DNA from: Emticicia sp965283955
Lineage (GTDB): Bacteria; Bacteroidota; Bacteroidia; Cytophagales; Spirosomataceae
Direction: 5' to 3'
Length of the DNA stretch: 64,000 nucleotides
Assembly (NCBI GenBank): GCA_965283955.1
Contig: CBDIQW010000001.1
Span: 3,472,001 to 3,536,000 of the forward strand
Positions within the stretch are counted from its first letter, which is position 1; each line of letters begins with the position of its first letter. The notes beneath the pieces are model-generated. The model saw only the letters and a list, made by a program, of their open reading frames with translations, ran no database searches and had not been told where the DNA came from. The translations under genes and the position numbers were made by a program. Below are positions 45,750 to 54,047 of this stretch, one piece after another.

Positions 45750-47849
45750 TTACCTATCAATAACAACCCCATCAAAAGCATTGAGTTGATTGAGTTGAAA
45801 TTCTACGTAGCCGTTTTTCCACTCAAATTTAATAGGCTTCTCATTGACCATTGAAAATACCTTTGAGGGTTTGAAATCAGATTTTATTTTGAAATCAAGT
45901 TTGTAAACGGACAATGGCTCAAAATATGTATTCCCACTAAATCCTGTTAGGTTTACAAGGTGCAGAATTAGTCCATCATTTGTTGCTTTCGGCTTATTTT
46001 CAGCGGTATTTCTACTATATTTTTGAAGGATAAGCTCCACACGTTCAGGAGCATTAGTTTGTATAATTTCGTTAGAATTTGGGAAGATATAGTCGATTAC
46101 ATCAAGCAAAATATTCTTATGTTCTTCATATCCATGCAGGTAATATAGTCTGCCTAAATTAATCGGTAATAAAATATTTTTGCTTTGTTTTTTTATCTTA
46201 ACTCCCATTCCATAAAAACCAGTTGGTTCGTGGCCTCCAATAATTTCGGGAGGGCCCGGACGGCCTTTGGCTAATATTGGAAGAAAAACCGAATCGGCTT
46301 CACTAAAATCATATTTTCCTAAATTAAACTTCCAAAAAATCATTTGTTGTTGCTTAAATCGCTTGAAAAGTTCTTTGTTGGCGGGGCTTAGATAGTTTCC
46401 GCTGCCATCGTTTTCTTTACTGATGATTTTCGCCCCAAACAAATCTGTTAACAAAGCCGAGTTATCAAACATGGTGGTATTAGTTGCAATCAAACTAACA
46501 CCAAGCTCAGATGCTTCTTTCAGAGCTTTAATCGAAGCTGAGTTTAGGTAAGTTATATCTGGTAAAATCAATAATTTATATTGCTTTATTTTTTCAGATA
46601 AATGACCAATTTGTGAATCTTCGATTAAATCAAACGGAATATGAGCTTCTTTGAGCATCAACTGAATGCCTCGATATTCCTGCATCGGCATACCACTCGG
46701 CCACGAACCTGGAGCAACGATAGCTATTTTAGCCACAGAAGTATATTTCCCAAAATACTGCTCGTGCTTTTTGTGATGAGCGTAAATCTTTTTTATTACT
46801 CCAAAATTACGCTCATCCTCATAGCCTCTCATATCGCCCATCATGCTAATATCCAAACCCGAACCATTGGCAATATTTTCGTAGAGCCTAATTCCAACTT
46901 CTTCTGGCTCAACGGCGTTATAGCGAGACTGAAATGAAATTTGCTGAATGCTACTATTGCTGATGATATGCGTAGGAAACGAAGTTGAGGCACTATTGAC
47001 GTTTTCGGAGGCAGAATATGGCCAATATGGCAAACTATTCGTCTGAGATTCATGCCGAATGATATCAACGTGTTTATCAAAATAAGTACAAATAGCAATT
47101 TGTTCGTTTTTCGATTTTACAAGTTTGTTCAATCGTTCGGCCCAATCTTCAACCGTGAGTTTCTTAAATTCAAGATATTTTTGAAAAATACTATCGGCTT
47201 TGTTTTCTTCGGTTGGTAATTTCAATCCACCACTAAATTCTGCAAATCGCTTTTTATCGGCCTCATTTTGGTCAATTCCATGATATTTTCCCTCATACGG
47301 ATTATTAACCTGATACCCTGGCATATTCAAGAAAATACCATCAATCGGAAAACGGTCAATAACCTCTTCAATGATTTTAAAAGCACATTCCTGCACATAA
47401 GGGGCATTTATCGACACTACGTACATATCGGTGTTAATGATGCGTTCGCCTTTGGGCGAAATATAACACCAGTCGGGGTGAGCTTTGAAAATGCTTTCAT
47501 GTACTCTGCTAAAATCAAATCTGACAATTACTTTTATATTATTTTCATGGCATTTTCGCACCACTTCCCCCAACATATTATTATCTTTCATGTAGGGATT
47601 AATGTAATGAAATGGAAGTTTACTCGGGAAAAAAGCCATAATTCCGCCCGCATTAATCAAGAGGGTATTTGCCGAAAAGTCTTTTAAATCCTTGACTAAT
47701 GAATCAGGGTTTAAGGTAGCAGCTTCGTACGCGGGTAGATTGGTCTGAATAACCCTTAAATTATTCTTTTTCCACCAAAGAGGTTGTTTTTGGGCGAAAA
47801 CTGATGATAAAATCAAGCAGTAAATGCCCAATAACGTTATTTTTTTCAT
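45750..47849 (-). CDS. Secreted glycosidase-like protein (GHL6/fucosidase-type barrel)
   Basis: A 699-residue exported protein. The signal peptide (MKKITLLGIYCLILSSVFAQ) is followed by a TIM-barrel of the hypothetical glycosyl hydrolase 6 type (about 25-400: RVIQTNLPAYEAATLNPDSL, NNIKVIVRFDFSRVHESIFKAHPDWCYISPKG, FPIDGIFLNMPGYQ), then a trimerisation-like Rossmann domain (about 380-520: GIQLMLKEAHIPFDLI, LLILPDITYLN) and a C-terminal beta-domain. Substrate is unknown. ATG at 47849 begins the signal peptide. It follows a DUF1080 gene by 28 bp, so both likely act on one carbohydrate. Confidence 0.75.
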   Translation of the reverse strand: MKKITLLGIYCLILSSVFAQKQPLWWKKNNLRVIQTNLPAYEAATLNPDSLVKDLKDFSANTLLINAGGIMAFFPSKLPFHYINPYMKDNNMLGEVVRKCHENNIKVIVRFDFSRVHESIFKAHPDWCYISPKGERIINTDMYVVSINAPYVQECAFKIIEEVIDRFPIDGIFLNMPGYQVNNPYEGKYHGIDQNEADKKRFAEFSGGLKLPTEENKADSIFQKYLEFKKLTVEDWAERLNKLVKSKNEQIAICTYFDKHVDIIRHESQTNSLPYWPYSASENVNSASTSFPTHIISNSSIQQISFQSRYNAVEPEEVGIRLYENIANGSGLDISMMGDMRGYEDERNFGVIKKIYAHHKKHEQYFGKYTSVAKIAIVAPGSWPSGMPMQEYRGIQLMLKEAHIPFDLIEDSQIGHLSEKIKQYKLLILPDITYLNSASIKALKEASELGVSLIATNTTMFDNSALLTDLFGAKIISKENDGSGNYLSPANKELFKRFKQQQMIFWKFNLGKYDFSEADSVFLPILAKGRPGPPEIIGGHEPTGFYGMGVKIKKQSKNILLPINLGRLYYLHGYEEHKNILLDVIDYIFPNSNEIIQTNAPERVELILQKYSRNTAENKPKATNDGLILHLVNLTGFSGNTYFEPLSVYKLDFKIKSDFKPSKVFSMVNEKPIKFEWKNGYVEFQLNQLNAFDGVVIDR

Positions 47850-47877
47850 AGAAAATACACTTAGGTTTAGCGAGAAA

Positions 47878-48741
47878 TTACTTCTTTTTACCCTTCTTAT
47901 AAACACAAGTAGTATTATCAGATTTGACGAAATACGATTTATAATTCGATGCTTTGGGGTCGGTGCAGCCGCAGAGATTCAATAATTCAACCTTGCGGAA
48001 ATCAACAGGGTGGCTTTCACTTTGTAGCGAAATAGAGCCTTCTTTTAAAAGCTTTACTTGAGCCATTAGTTTTTCATCGTGTCCGCTTACATTTCCACCA
48101 CCAATTTGTGGTTTTAGATATTCCAAAACTTTCTCCCCATTTACATAATGAATAATTGCCGAATCGCCCAAAACTGTCACTTCGGCTCTTACCCATTGAT
48201 CGCCATCATACGTTTTTGAAGTCGAGTTTATGCAATGACGTTTGTCTAATTTGTTTTGATAAACAATATTAGTTCCAGGTGTACAAACATTACAAGTCGT
48301 ACGATTTCCTTTTCCAAGTCCACCCAATAATTGTACTTCAATCGAAATCGGGAAATCTTGGTCTTTGCCCATACTTTCGGGCGTTTGTCCATGCACCATA
48401 ATACCGCTATTGCGAGTTGCCCAACCTGGCCCTTCGATGGCTTGGTCGCCAACAAATCTGTATTCAACCGCAACCTTATAATAAGAGAATTTATCTTTAT
48501 AGAAAATATGCCCAAAACGCTCATTGAAGGCAGGATAAGCACTTGCATCGTATCTGACTTTCATCAAGCCGTCTTCTACCCGAAAAGTATTGCCATAATT
48601 ATTGTTGAGGTCATAGTTCCTGATTTTAACTTTCCAACCATCGAGATTTTTGCCGTTGAAGAGCTGTTTCCATTCTTTTTTATCAACTTCTTGTGCGAAC
48701 GTGAGTAAGGGAAATAACAAAAAAGCGAGTACTTTTTTCAT
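47878..48741 (-). CDS. Secreted DUF1080 (3-keto-disaccharide hydrolase-like) protein
   Basis: A 287-residue exported protein with one DUF1080 domain: KKEWKQLFNGKNLDGWKVKI, ATRNSGIMVHGQTPESMGKDQDFPISIEVQLLGG, GQWVRAEVTVLG-like and EGSISLQSESHPVDFRKVELL, all hallmark segments. A Cys-rich tail (LCGCTDPKASNYKSYFVKSDNTTCVYKK) is unusual and may form disulfides or a metal site. Signal peptide MKKVLAFLLFPLLTFAQ. First gene of a two-gene unit with the GHL6-like hydrolase. Confidence 0.88.
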   Translation of the reverse strand: MKKVLAFLLFPLLTFAQEVDKKEWKQLFNGKNLDGWKVKIRNYDLNNNYGNTFRVEDGLMKVRYDASAYPAFNERFGHIFYKDKFSYYKVAVEYRFVGDQAIEGPGWATRNSGIMVHGQTPESMGKDQDFPISIEVQLLGGLGKGNRTTCNVCTPGTNIVYQNKLDKRHCINSTSKTYDGDQWVRAEVTVLGDSAIIHYVNGEKVLEYLKPQIGGGNVSGHDEKLMAQVKLLKEGSISLQSESHPVDFRKVELLNLCGCTDPKASNYKSYFVKSDNTTCVYKKGKKK

Positions 48742-48902
48742 AGAAAATGTATTTTGTAGAGGTTATAAATGATGGTTAAATAAATGATTGGAAAGATACG
48801 AAAGAAATACAAAATGCAGAAATTAAGCACACGAAGATTTCCTCTAAGTGCAGCCTTGTGTACTTAGTAGCTTATTGGTAAAATATAATGAAGATAAAAT
48901 TA

Positions 48903-50453
48903 TTACCCAATCTCAATTTCATCACCCAATTTATTGAGGAAATGAAACTCGGTTATACCGATAGAAGAATCTTTGACGAGTTTTATCCATGTTCTATACT
49001 TCAAGAACCACTTCATTTGTTTTGAAATAATTCCTTCTCTGTAATAAGCATAGATAAACGGATGAAGTACAATGCTCATACCGCTTTCATTTTGTTTAGA
49101 AAGGATATAATCAAGATTGTTTTCGATAAGGTCAGTCACTACTATACTCGCCTGAATCGTGCCTGTTCCACTACAAGTAGGGCAGGTTTCACGAGTAACA
49201 ATGTTCATCTCTGGACGAACACGCTGACGAGTAATCTGTAACAAGCCAAATTTTGAAATTGGAAGAATGGTATATTTAGAGCGGTCGCCTTTCATTTCTT
49301 CTTTCATTGCTTCCTGAATAATGCGACGATTCTCGCTTTTCTTCATGTCAATGAAATCGACGACGATAATTCCACCCATATCACGCATACGCAATTGGCG
49401 ACACAACTCTTTAGCCGCTTCTAAGTTTACAGCCAGTGCTGTTGACTCTTGATCGTCTTCTTGTGTTGATTTATTACCGCTGTTTACATCAATTACGTGA
49501 AGTGCTTCCGTATGTTCGATAATCAAGTAGCCACCGTTTGGTAAGCTAACTGAGCGTCCGAACAACGATTTTATTTGTTTTTCGATACCATATTGCTCAA
49601 AAAGCTTGTTTTTGCCCGTGTGAAGTTTAAGAATCTTCTCTTTGTCGGGTGCAATGGTATGCAAGAAAGTTTTTACGCCTTCAAAATTTTCTTTGGTATC
49701 AACATAAATGTTGTCGAAATCATCGTTGAGCATATCTCTCAAAATAGATGATGCACGACCCATCTCGCTGATGATACGGTCACGTGGCTTAGCATCACGC
49801 AAAGCCTTCATTCCTTCTTCCCACTTTTCAACACAAAACTCAATATCACGGCTCAACTCCTCCATATCTTTACCTTCGGCTACTGTTCTGACAATCACAG
49901 CAAAGTTTTCGGGCTTCACCGACGACACCATTTTATGTAGTCGCTGACGCTCTTGCTTATTCGTGATTTTCTTAGAGATATTAACCGAATTACCGAATGG
50001 TACTAAAACCACGTTTCGTCCTGCAATCGAAATATCGCAAGAAAGACGAGGCACTTTGGTTGAGATTGGCTCTTTAACAACCTGTACGAGTACGGGAGTA
50101 TTTTTCGTAACAACATCATTGATTTTGCCAAATTTCTCAATTTCGGGTTCCATCTTGAAACCTTTCAAACGAAGATTAACTGGGCGTTTGGCAATAACGT
50201 CTTTTACGAATTTATTAAGAGAATTGTACGAGATAATCTCGTTGTAGTGAAGAAAACCATCTTTATCATAGCCAACATCAACAAAAGCGGCATTATTACC
50301 TTGCACAACTTTCTTGACTACCCCCAAATAAATATCTCCGACGGCGAACTGATGTTCCGTCTCGTCAAAGTGATATTCGATGAGCCTTTTGTCTTGAACA
50401 AGGGCTATCCTATCACCTTTCTGTGTGGTACTGATATATAATTCGTTGCTCAA
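48903..50453 (-). CDS. rng: Ribonuclease G/E family endoribonuclease
   Basis: Processes rRNA and mRNA in the cytoplasm; 516 residues, RNase G size (no RNase E tail). N-terminal S1 domain (about 37-125: VGDIYLGVVKKVVQGNNAAFVDVGYDKDGFLH), the catalytic DNase I-like part with HVIDVNSGNKS and GGIIVVDFIDM (metal-binding Asp residues), and the zinc-link CPTCSGTG. ATG at 50453. The Bacteroidota mini-ribosomal gene lies upstream in the same direction, separated by 112 bp. Confidence 0.96.
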   Translation of the reverse strand: MSNELYISTTQKGDRIALVQDKRLIEYHFDETEHQFAVGDIYLGVVKKVVQGNNAAFVDVGYDKDGFLHYNEIISYNSLNKFVKDVIAKRPVNLRLKGFKMEPEIEKFGKINDVVTKNTPVLVQVVKEPISTKVPRLSCDISIAGRNVVLVPFGNSVNISKKITNKQERQRLHKMVSSVKPENFAVIVRTVAEGKDMEELSRDIEFCVEKWEEGMKALRDAKPRDRIISEMGRASSILRDMLNDDFDNIYVDTKENFEGVKTFLHTIAPDKEKILKLHTGKNKLFEQYGIEKQIKSLFGRSVSLPNGGYLIIEHTEALHVIDVNSGNKSTQEDDQESTALAVNLEAAKELCRQLRMRDMGGIIVVDFIDMKKSENRRIIQEAMKEEMKGDRSKYTILPISKFGLLQITRQRVRPEMNIVTRETCPTCSGTGTIQASIVVTDLIENNLDYILSKQNESGMSIVLHPFIYAYYREGIISKQMKWFLKYRTWIKLVKDSSIGITEFHFLNKLGDEIEIG

Positions 50454-50565
50454 AGTTGAGGTAGAATCGAGGGGTTAATAAATAATAATTAGGCTATAAA
50501 ATGGGAAGGTTTAGCAGTATTGATTTTTAATTTTCGTAAAAACAACGCTGCTAAACCTAAGAAAA

Positions 50566-50655
50566 ATTATTTTTTCTTGTGACGATTCTTTCTAAGACGC
50601 TTCTTTCTTTTGTGCGTGGCCATTTTATGACCTTTTCTTTTTTTTCCGCAAGGCA
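50566..50655 (-). CDS. AURKAIP1/COX24-domain mini-protein (mS38-like)
   Basis: A 29-residue, extremely basic protein: MPCGKKRKGHKMATHKRKKR then LRKNRHKKK. The HKMATHKRKKRLRKNRHKKK block is the AURKAIP1/COX24 domain conserved as a tiny ORF throughout Bacteroidota and homologous to mitochondrial small-subunit protein mS38. It probably binds the ribosome (family knowledge). It is below the usual ORF size cutoff but has its own promoter (50752-50782). Upstream of rng and downstream of the TPR gene. Confidence 0.85.
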
Positions 50656-50751
50656 TGATAGTAATAATTTATTTTCCCGAAGGATTATTTGAAATTTATT
50701 TTTTCTAACGAACTCATTCTAAAACTCGAAATGAGGCTTTTTATCGAACCG

Positions 50752-50782
50752 CAAAGATAACAAATTATTTTAAACTCTCCAA
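50752..50782 (-). promoter_or_regulatory. Promoter of the mini-ribosomal gene
   Basis: On the minus strand: TTG (CAA at 50780-50782), 20-nt spacer, TATCTTTG (CAAAGATA at 50752-50759). It overlaps the 3' end of the TPR gene and drives toward the 50655 start with a leader of about 90 nt. Confidence 0.6.
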
Positions 50783-51604
50783 AGCCTTATTTACTTCTTC
50801 TAATAAAGTTGGCTCTTTTACTTTTTTCTTGAGGTCTTCAAAAATAATTTTTGCTTGTGGTTTTTGCTTCAATTCGATTAAACTATAACCTAAGCCCAAA
50901 AGTGCATTTTGGTTATTTGGATTGATTCGGATAACTTGCTTAAAGCGGTCGGCGGCTTTATCATACTGCCCCGATTGCATCGAAAGTACACCCAAATTCA
51001 TCAAAGCTGGCTCAAAGTTCGGCTCTTCTGTAATTACTTCACGAAGCATCATGATTGCCTGCATTGGCGAATCTGACTGTACGTAAGTCATGGCCAAATT
51101 GGTTTTAGCCTGTAGCTGTCGTGGGTTTTTCTCCAATACTTTTTGGTAGCACGCACGAGTTTTTTCGGCGTAATTAGCCACATTTTCTTGACGAAGCGAT
51201 AGCGTAAATGCCTGATAGTAAGTGTCTCCCGCTTGCATCCAAGTTTCAGTACTTGGTTCGGCAATGGCTATTTTTTCGGCATAAACCGCAGCACTATCAA
51301 AACGATTGGCTGCAATAAATACCTGAGCGATTTGGTCGTAGATAGCAACTTTATCACTTGCTGAGGCAAGCTTCTGCTTTAATTCGCTTAATTTCTTTTC
51401 TTGTTCGGCTGTTAATTTTGGTGCTTGCGAAGTTTCTGAATGGTCGTGACCGTCATCGTCAGTATGTTTTTCATCCGATTTTGTTTCCGAAACTTTATCT
51501 CTATTCGCTTTGGCTTCGTCTTTCACAACTACCTTTGGGCGAGAATAAAGAAAGCCCGTGAGGGCTACCGCAATGACAATCAGAATGATGAAGTTTTTTT
51601 TCAT
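50765..51604 (-). CDS. Membrane-anchored TPR protein
   Basis: A 279-residue protein with an N-terminal signal anchor (about 4-22), an acidic, His/Asp-rich linker (KHTDDDGHDHSETS), and four or five TPR-like helical repeats (about 85-275; AIYDQIAQVFIAANRFDSAAVYAEK, NLAMTYVQSDSPMQAIMMLREVI, NLGVLSMQSGQYDKAADRFKQVIRINPNN). TPR proteins act as scaffolds; partner unknown. Downstream of the HU gene, separated by a hairpin. Confidence 0.85.
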   Translation of the reverse strand: MKKNFIILIVIAVALTGFLYSRPKVVVKDEAKANRDKVSETKSDEKHTDDDGHDHSETSQAPKLTAEQEKKLSELKQKLASASDKVAIYDQIAQVFIAANRFDSAAVYAEKIAIAEPSTETWMQAGDTYYQAFTLSLRQENVANYAEKTRACYQKVLEKNPRQLQAKTNLAMTYVQSDSPMQAIMMLREVITEEPNFEPALMNLGVLSMQSGQYDKAADRFKQVIRINPNNQNALLGLGYSLIELKQKPQAKIIFEDLKKKVKEPTLLEEVNKALESLK

Positions 51605-51636
51605 GTTTTTGTTAATTACGATTACTCTTAAAGAAC

Positions 51637-51671
51637 ATCATGGATAGCCAGTTTGTTAAGCTATCCATGAT
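51637..51671 (-). terminator. Stem-loop after the HU gene
   Basis: atcatggatagc (51637-51648) and gctatccatgat (51660-51671), a perfect 12-bp stem with an 11-nt loop, 30 bp beyond the HU stop codon. Confidence 0.75.
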
Positions 51672-51701
51672 TTATTCAAAGAATCATAATATTCTTAAAG
51701 A

Positions 51702-51986
51702 TTATTTTACTGATGCTTTTACTTGTTCAGTAAATTCTTTGGCTGGTTTGAAACCTGGAACCGAATGAGCAGGAACCATAACGGTAGTTTTTGCTGAAAT
51801 ATTACGAGCTTTTTTAGCTGCTCTGTGTTTATTTACGAAACTTCCGAAACCTCTCACGTAAACTGCATCGCCTTGAGCTAATGTGTCCTTTACAATTTCA
51901 AAAAATGATTCAAGTGTTGTGGATACACTTGCTTTGTCCACGCCAGTTTTGTCGGCAATTGCAACGATAACTTCTGCTTTAGTCAC
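51702..51986 (-). CDS. HU-family DNA-binding protein
   Basis: A 94-residue nucleoid protein of the HU/IHF fold: MTKAEVIVAIADKTGVDKASVSTTLESFFEIVKDTL helices, the GFGSFVNKHRAAKKARNI beta-arm start and PAHSVPGFKPAKEFTEQVK C-terminus. Dimers bend DNA. The leader is about 130 nt long from a good promoter at 52125-52156. Length and motif order are normal. Confidence 0.96.
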   Translation of the reverse strand: MTKAEVIVAIADKTGVDKASVSTTLESFFEIVKDTLAQGDAVYVRGFGSFVNKHRAAKKARNISAKTTVMVPAHSVPGFKPAKEFTEQVKASVK

Positions 51987-52124
51987 GAGTAAAAACGTTT
52001 ATTTAAATTATCAATTAACTTTCAAAAAATACCAAGGTGAAATACAACAATTTTAGACCAAAATTTTCGGTTTTAAAAACTTCACTTTGATACATTCAAA
52101 CTCTTTGGTTTGATTTTGGGTTTG

Positions 52125-52156
52125 CAAAGATAGCGGATTTATAAAGACTCTGCCAA
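52125..52156 (-). promoter_or_regulatory. Promoter of the HU gene
   Basis: On the minus strand: TTG (CAA at 52154-52156), 21-nt spacer, TATCTTTG (CAAAGATA at 52125-52132), full consensus fit. Confidence 0.65.
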
Positions 52157-52278
52157 AAAGTTTTAAACTTTTTTTTTGTAATTACTTCATAATTAGTTAG
52201 TTACAAAATATATTGCCGCAAAAAAGAGTCTTTGAAACATTTTTTTTCTGACAAATCAGTATCAAACATCTATAAAAA

Positions 52279-53344
52279 TTGGAAACAAAGGCTTTTTCCG
52301 AACTATTAATTCGTTGGTATCACACGAAAAAAAGAGACCTACCGTGGCGAAAAACTAAAGACCCATATAAGATTTGGCTTTCGGAGGTTATTTTGCAACA
52401 AACTCGTGTGGCACAAGGTTCGCCATACTACGAAAAATTTGTAGAAAATTATCCAACCGTCATGGATTTAGCCAAGGCCGATGAACAAGAAGTACTACGT
52501 CTTTGGCAAGGTTTGGGCTATTATTCAAGGGCGAGAAATATGCACATCACAGCTAAAATTGTGGTGCAAGATTTTGATGGAATCTTTCCGAATACTTATG
52601 AAGGTTTATTGAAATTGAAAGGTATTGGGCCTTACACGGCGGCGGCGATTGCATCGTTTGCTTTCGATGAAAAAGTAGCGGTTGTTGATGGGAATGTTTT
52701 TAGGGTTTTGGCGAGAGTTTTTGGCATAGAAACTGATATTTCGAGCCATGAAGCAAAGAAGATTTTCGGAGAATTGGCCAATGAATTGATTTCGGCTGAA
52801 TCGCCAAGTATTTATAATCAGGCGATTATGGAGTTTGGAGCAATTCACTGCACGCCAGCGAATCCTGATTGTATGTTTTGTGTGTTTACCGAATCGTGCG
52901 TAGCAAATGCCAAAGGAATGCAAACCATTTTACCGATAAAATCAAAAAAGGTAAAAGTTCGGAATCGTTTCTTTGATTATTTTGTCATCGAACAAAACGG
53001 AAACTTTTTGATGCATCAACGTTCAGAAGGCGATATTTGGACTGGGCTAAATGATTCGTATGTTGGTAGAAAACGAAGAAAAACTTTTAAAATTTGATGA
53101 AATAAATGATGACTTTTTGAACAAAGTTCTGTCGAAAGCAATAATTAAAAATTCATCAGAATCTGTAAAACATATTTTGAGTCATCAACGAATCGAGGCA
53201 AGATTTTGGCATATTGTTTTGAACGATGAAGTAGCTCTTCCTGCGGGTTATGAGTTTTACTCATTAAATGAAGTAGAGAATTTGCCCAAACCCATTTTGA
53301 TAGAAAAATACTTGAAAAGTTCAGCGTTTTCGTCTGAAAAGTAG
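52279..53344 (+). pseudogene. mutY: Adenine DNA glycosylase MutY, frameshifted before its C-terminal domain
   Basis: Removes adenine opposite 8-oxoguanine. The catalytic domain is complete in the first frame: RDLPWRKTKDPYKIWLSEVILQQT (with Glu), HhH LKGIGPYTAAAIASFAF, catalytic Asp in VVDGNVFRV, and iron-sulfur Cys ligands C-x6-C-x2-C-x5-C. After GDIWTGLN the frame breaks (about 53055-53062), and the MutT-like C-terminal domain continues in another frame (MLVENEEKLLKFDE ... to 53344); two bases missing or one extra. The total fits about 355 residues. TTG at 52279 is the only start after an in-frame stop. Loss would raise G:C to T:A mutations. Confidence 0.9.
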
Positions 53345-53403
53345 TTAATTAGTGCCTGATTTTTATTAAATTTACGTAACAATCTTAAAACAATTTATAT
53401 AAA

Positions 53404-53886
53404 ATGGCTGGAGTAAACAAAGTGATTTTATTGGGGAATCTTGGCTCAGACCCCGAAGTCAGAACGCTGCCGAGTGGTGGTAAAGTAGTGACTTTTAGTA
53501 TTGCTACCTCAGAAAGTTATAATAATAAGGATGGCGTTCGTGTGGAACAAACCGAATGGCACAGAATTGAACTTTGGGATAATTTGGCAAATATTGCTGA
53601 ACAATATCTGAAAAAAGGTGATACGGCTTATATTGAGGGACGTATCAGAACTGAAAAATGGACAGATAAAGAAAATATTGAACGTACAACCGTGAAAATC
53701 AGGGCAAATACATTGCAGTTGGTTGGCGGACGCCGTGGTGGTGGCGATGCTGCCGAATCGGGGGGACAATCATCTTATGGCGGAAACAGCGGTAGCTCGA
53801 ATAATTATGCTCCAAAAGCAGCTCCAGTTCCGATGCCACCACCACCTGATTTAGCTGGTGGAAATAGTGATGATTTGCCGTTTTAA
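53404..53886 (+). CDS. ssb: Single-stranded DNA-binding protein
   Basis: A 160-residue SSB: OB fold (about 1-108: NKVILLGNLGSDPEVR, SYNNKDGVRVEQTEWHRIELW, KGDTAYIEGRIRTEKWTD), a Gly/Ser/Pro linker, and the acidic tip SDDLPF that docks repair and replication partners. Starts 59 bp after mutY, so the pair may be co-transcribed; both serve DNA maintenance. Confidence 0.97.
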   Translation: MAGVNKVILLGNLGSDPEVRTLPSGGKVVTFSIATSESYNNKDGVRVEQTEWHRIELWDNLANIAEQYLKKGDTAYIEGRIRTEKWTDKENIERTTVKIRANTLQLVGGRRGGGDAAESGGQSSYGGNSGSSNNYAPKAAPVPMPPPPDLAGGNSDDLPF

Positions 53887-53923
53887 GCCCCCCGTCCCCA
53901 AAGGAGAGCTTTTTAATTTTGAA

Positions 53924-54006
53924 ATTGAAGATTAGGGATTACATGATTAATAATTGGAGAATTTTTGTCATCAAAAATCTCTAATATTTAATCCCTAATC
54001 TTCAAT
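53924..54006. repeat. Palindromic element between ssb and uvrB
   Basis: attgaagattagggatta (53924-53941) and taatccctaatcttcaat (53989-54006) match perfectly over 18 bp; the inner parts pair partly (tttttg/caaaaa). G/C-rich ends outside it (agccccccgtcccc at 53885) recall the elements at 4714 and 36441. The 161-bp gap has no gene. Confidence 0.75.
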
Positions 54007-54047
54007 AATACTTTTCGTTTGAAAATTCCCCTTTAGGGCGGCAGTCG

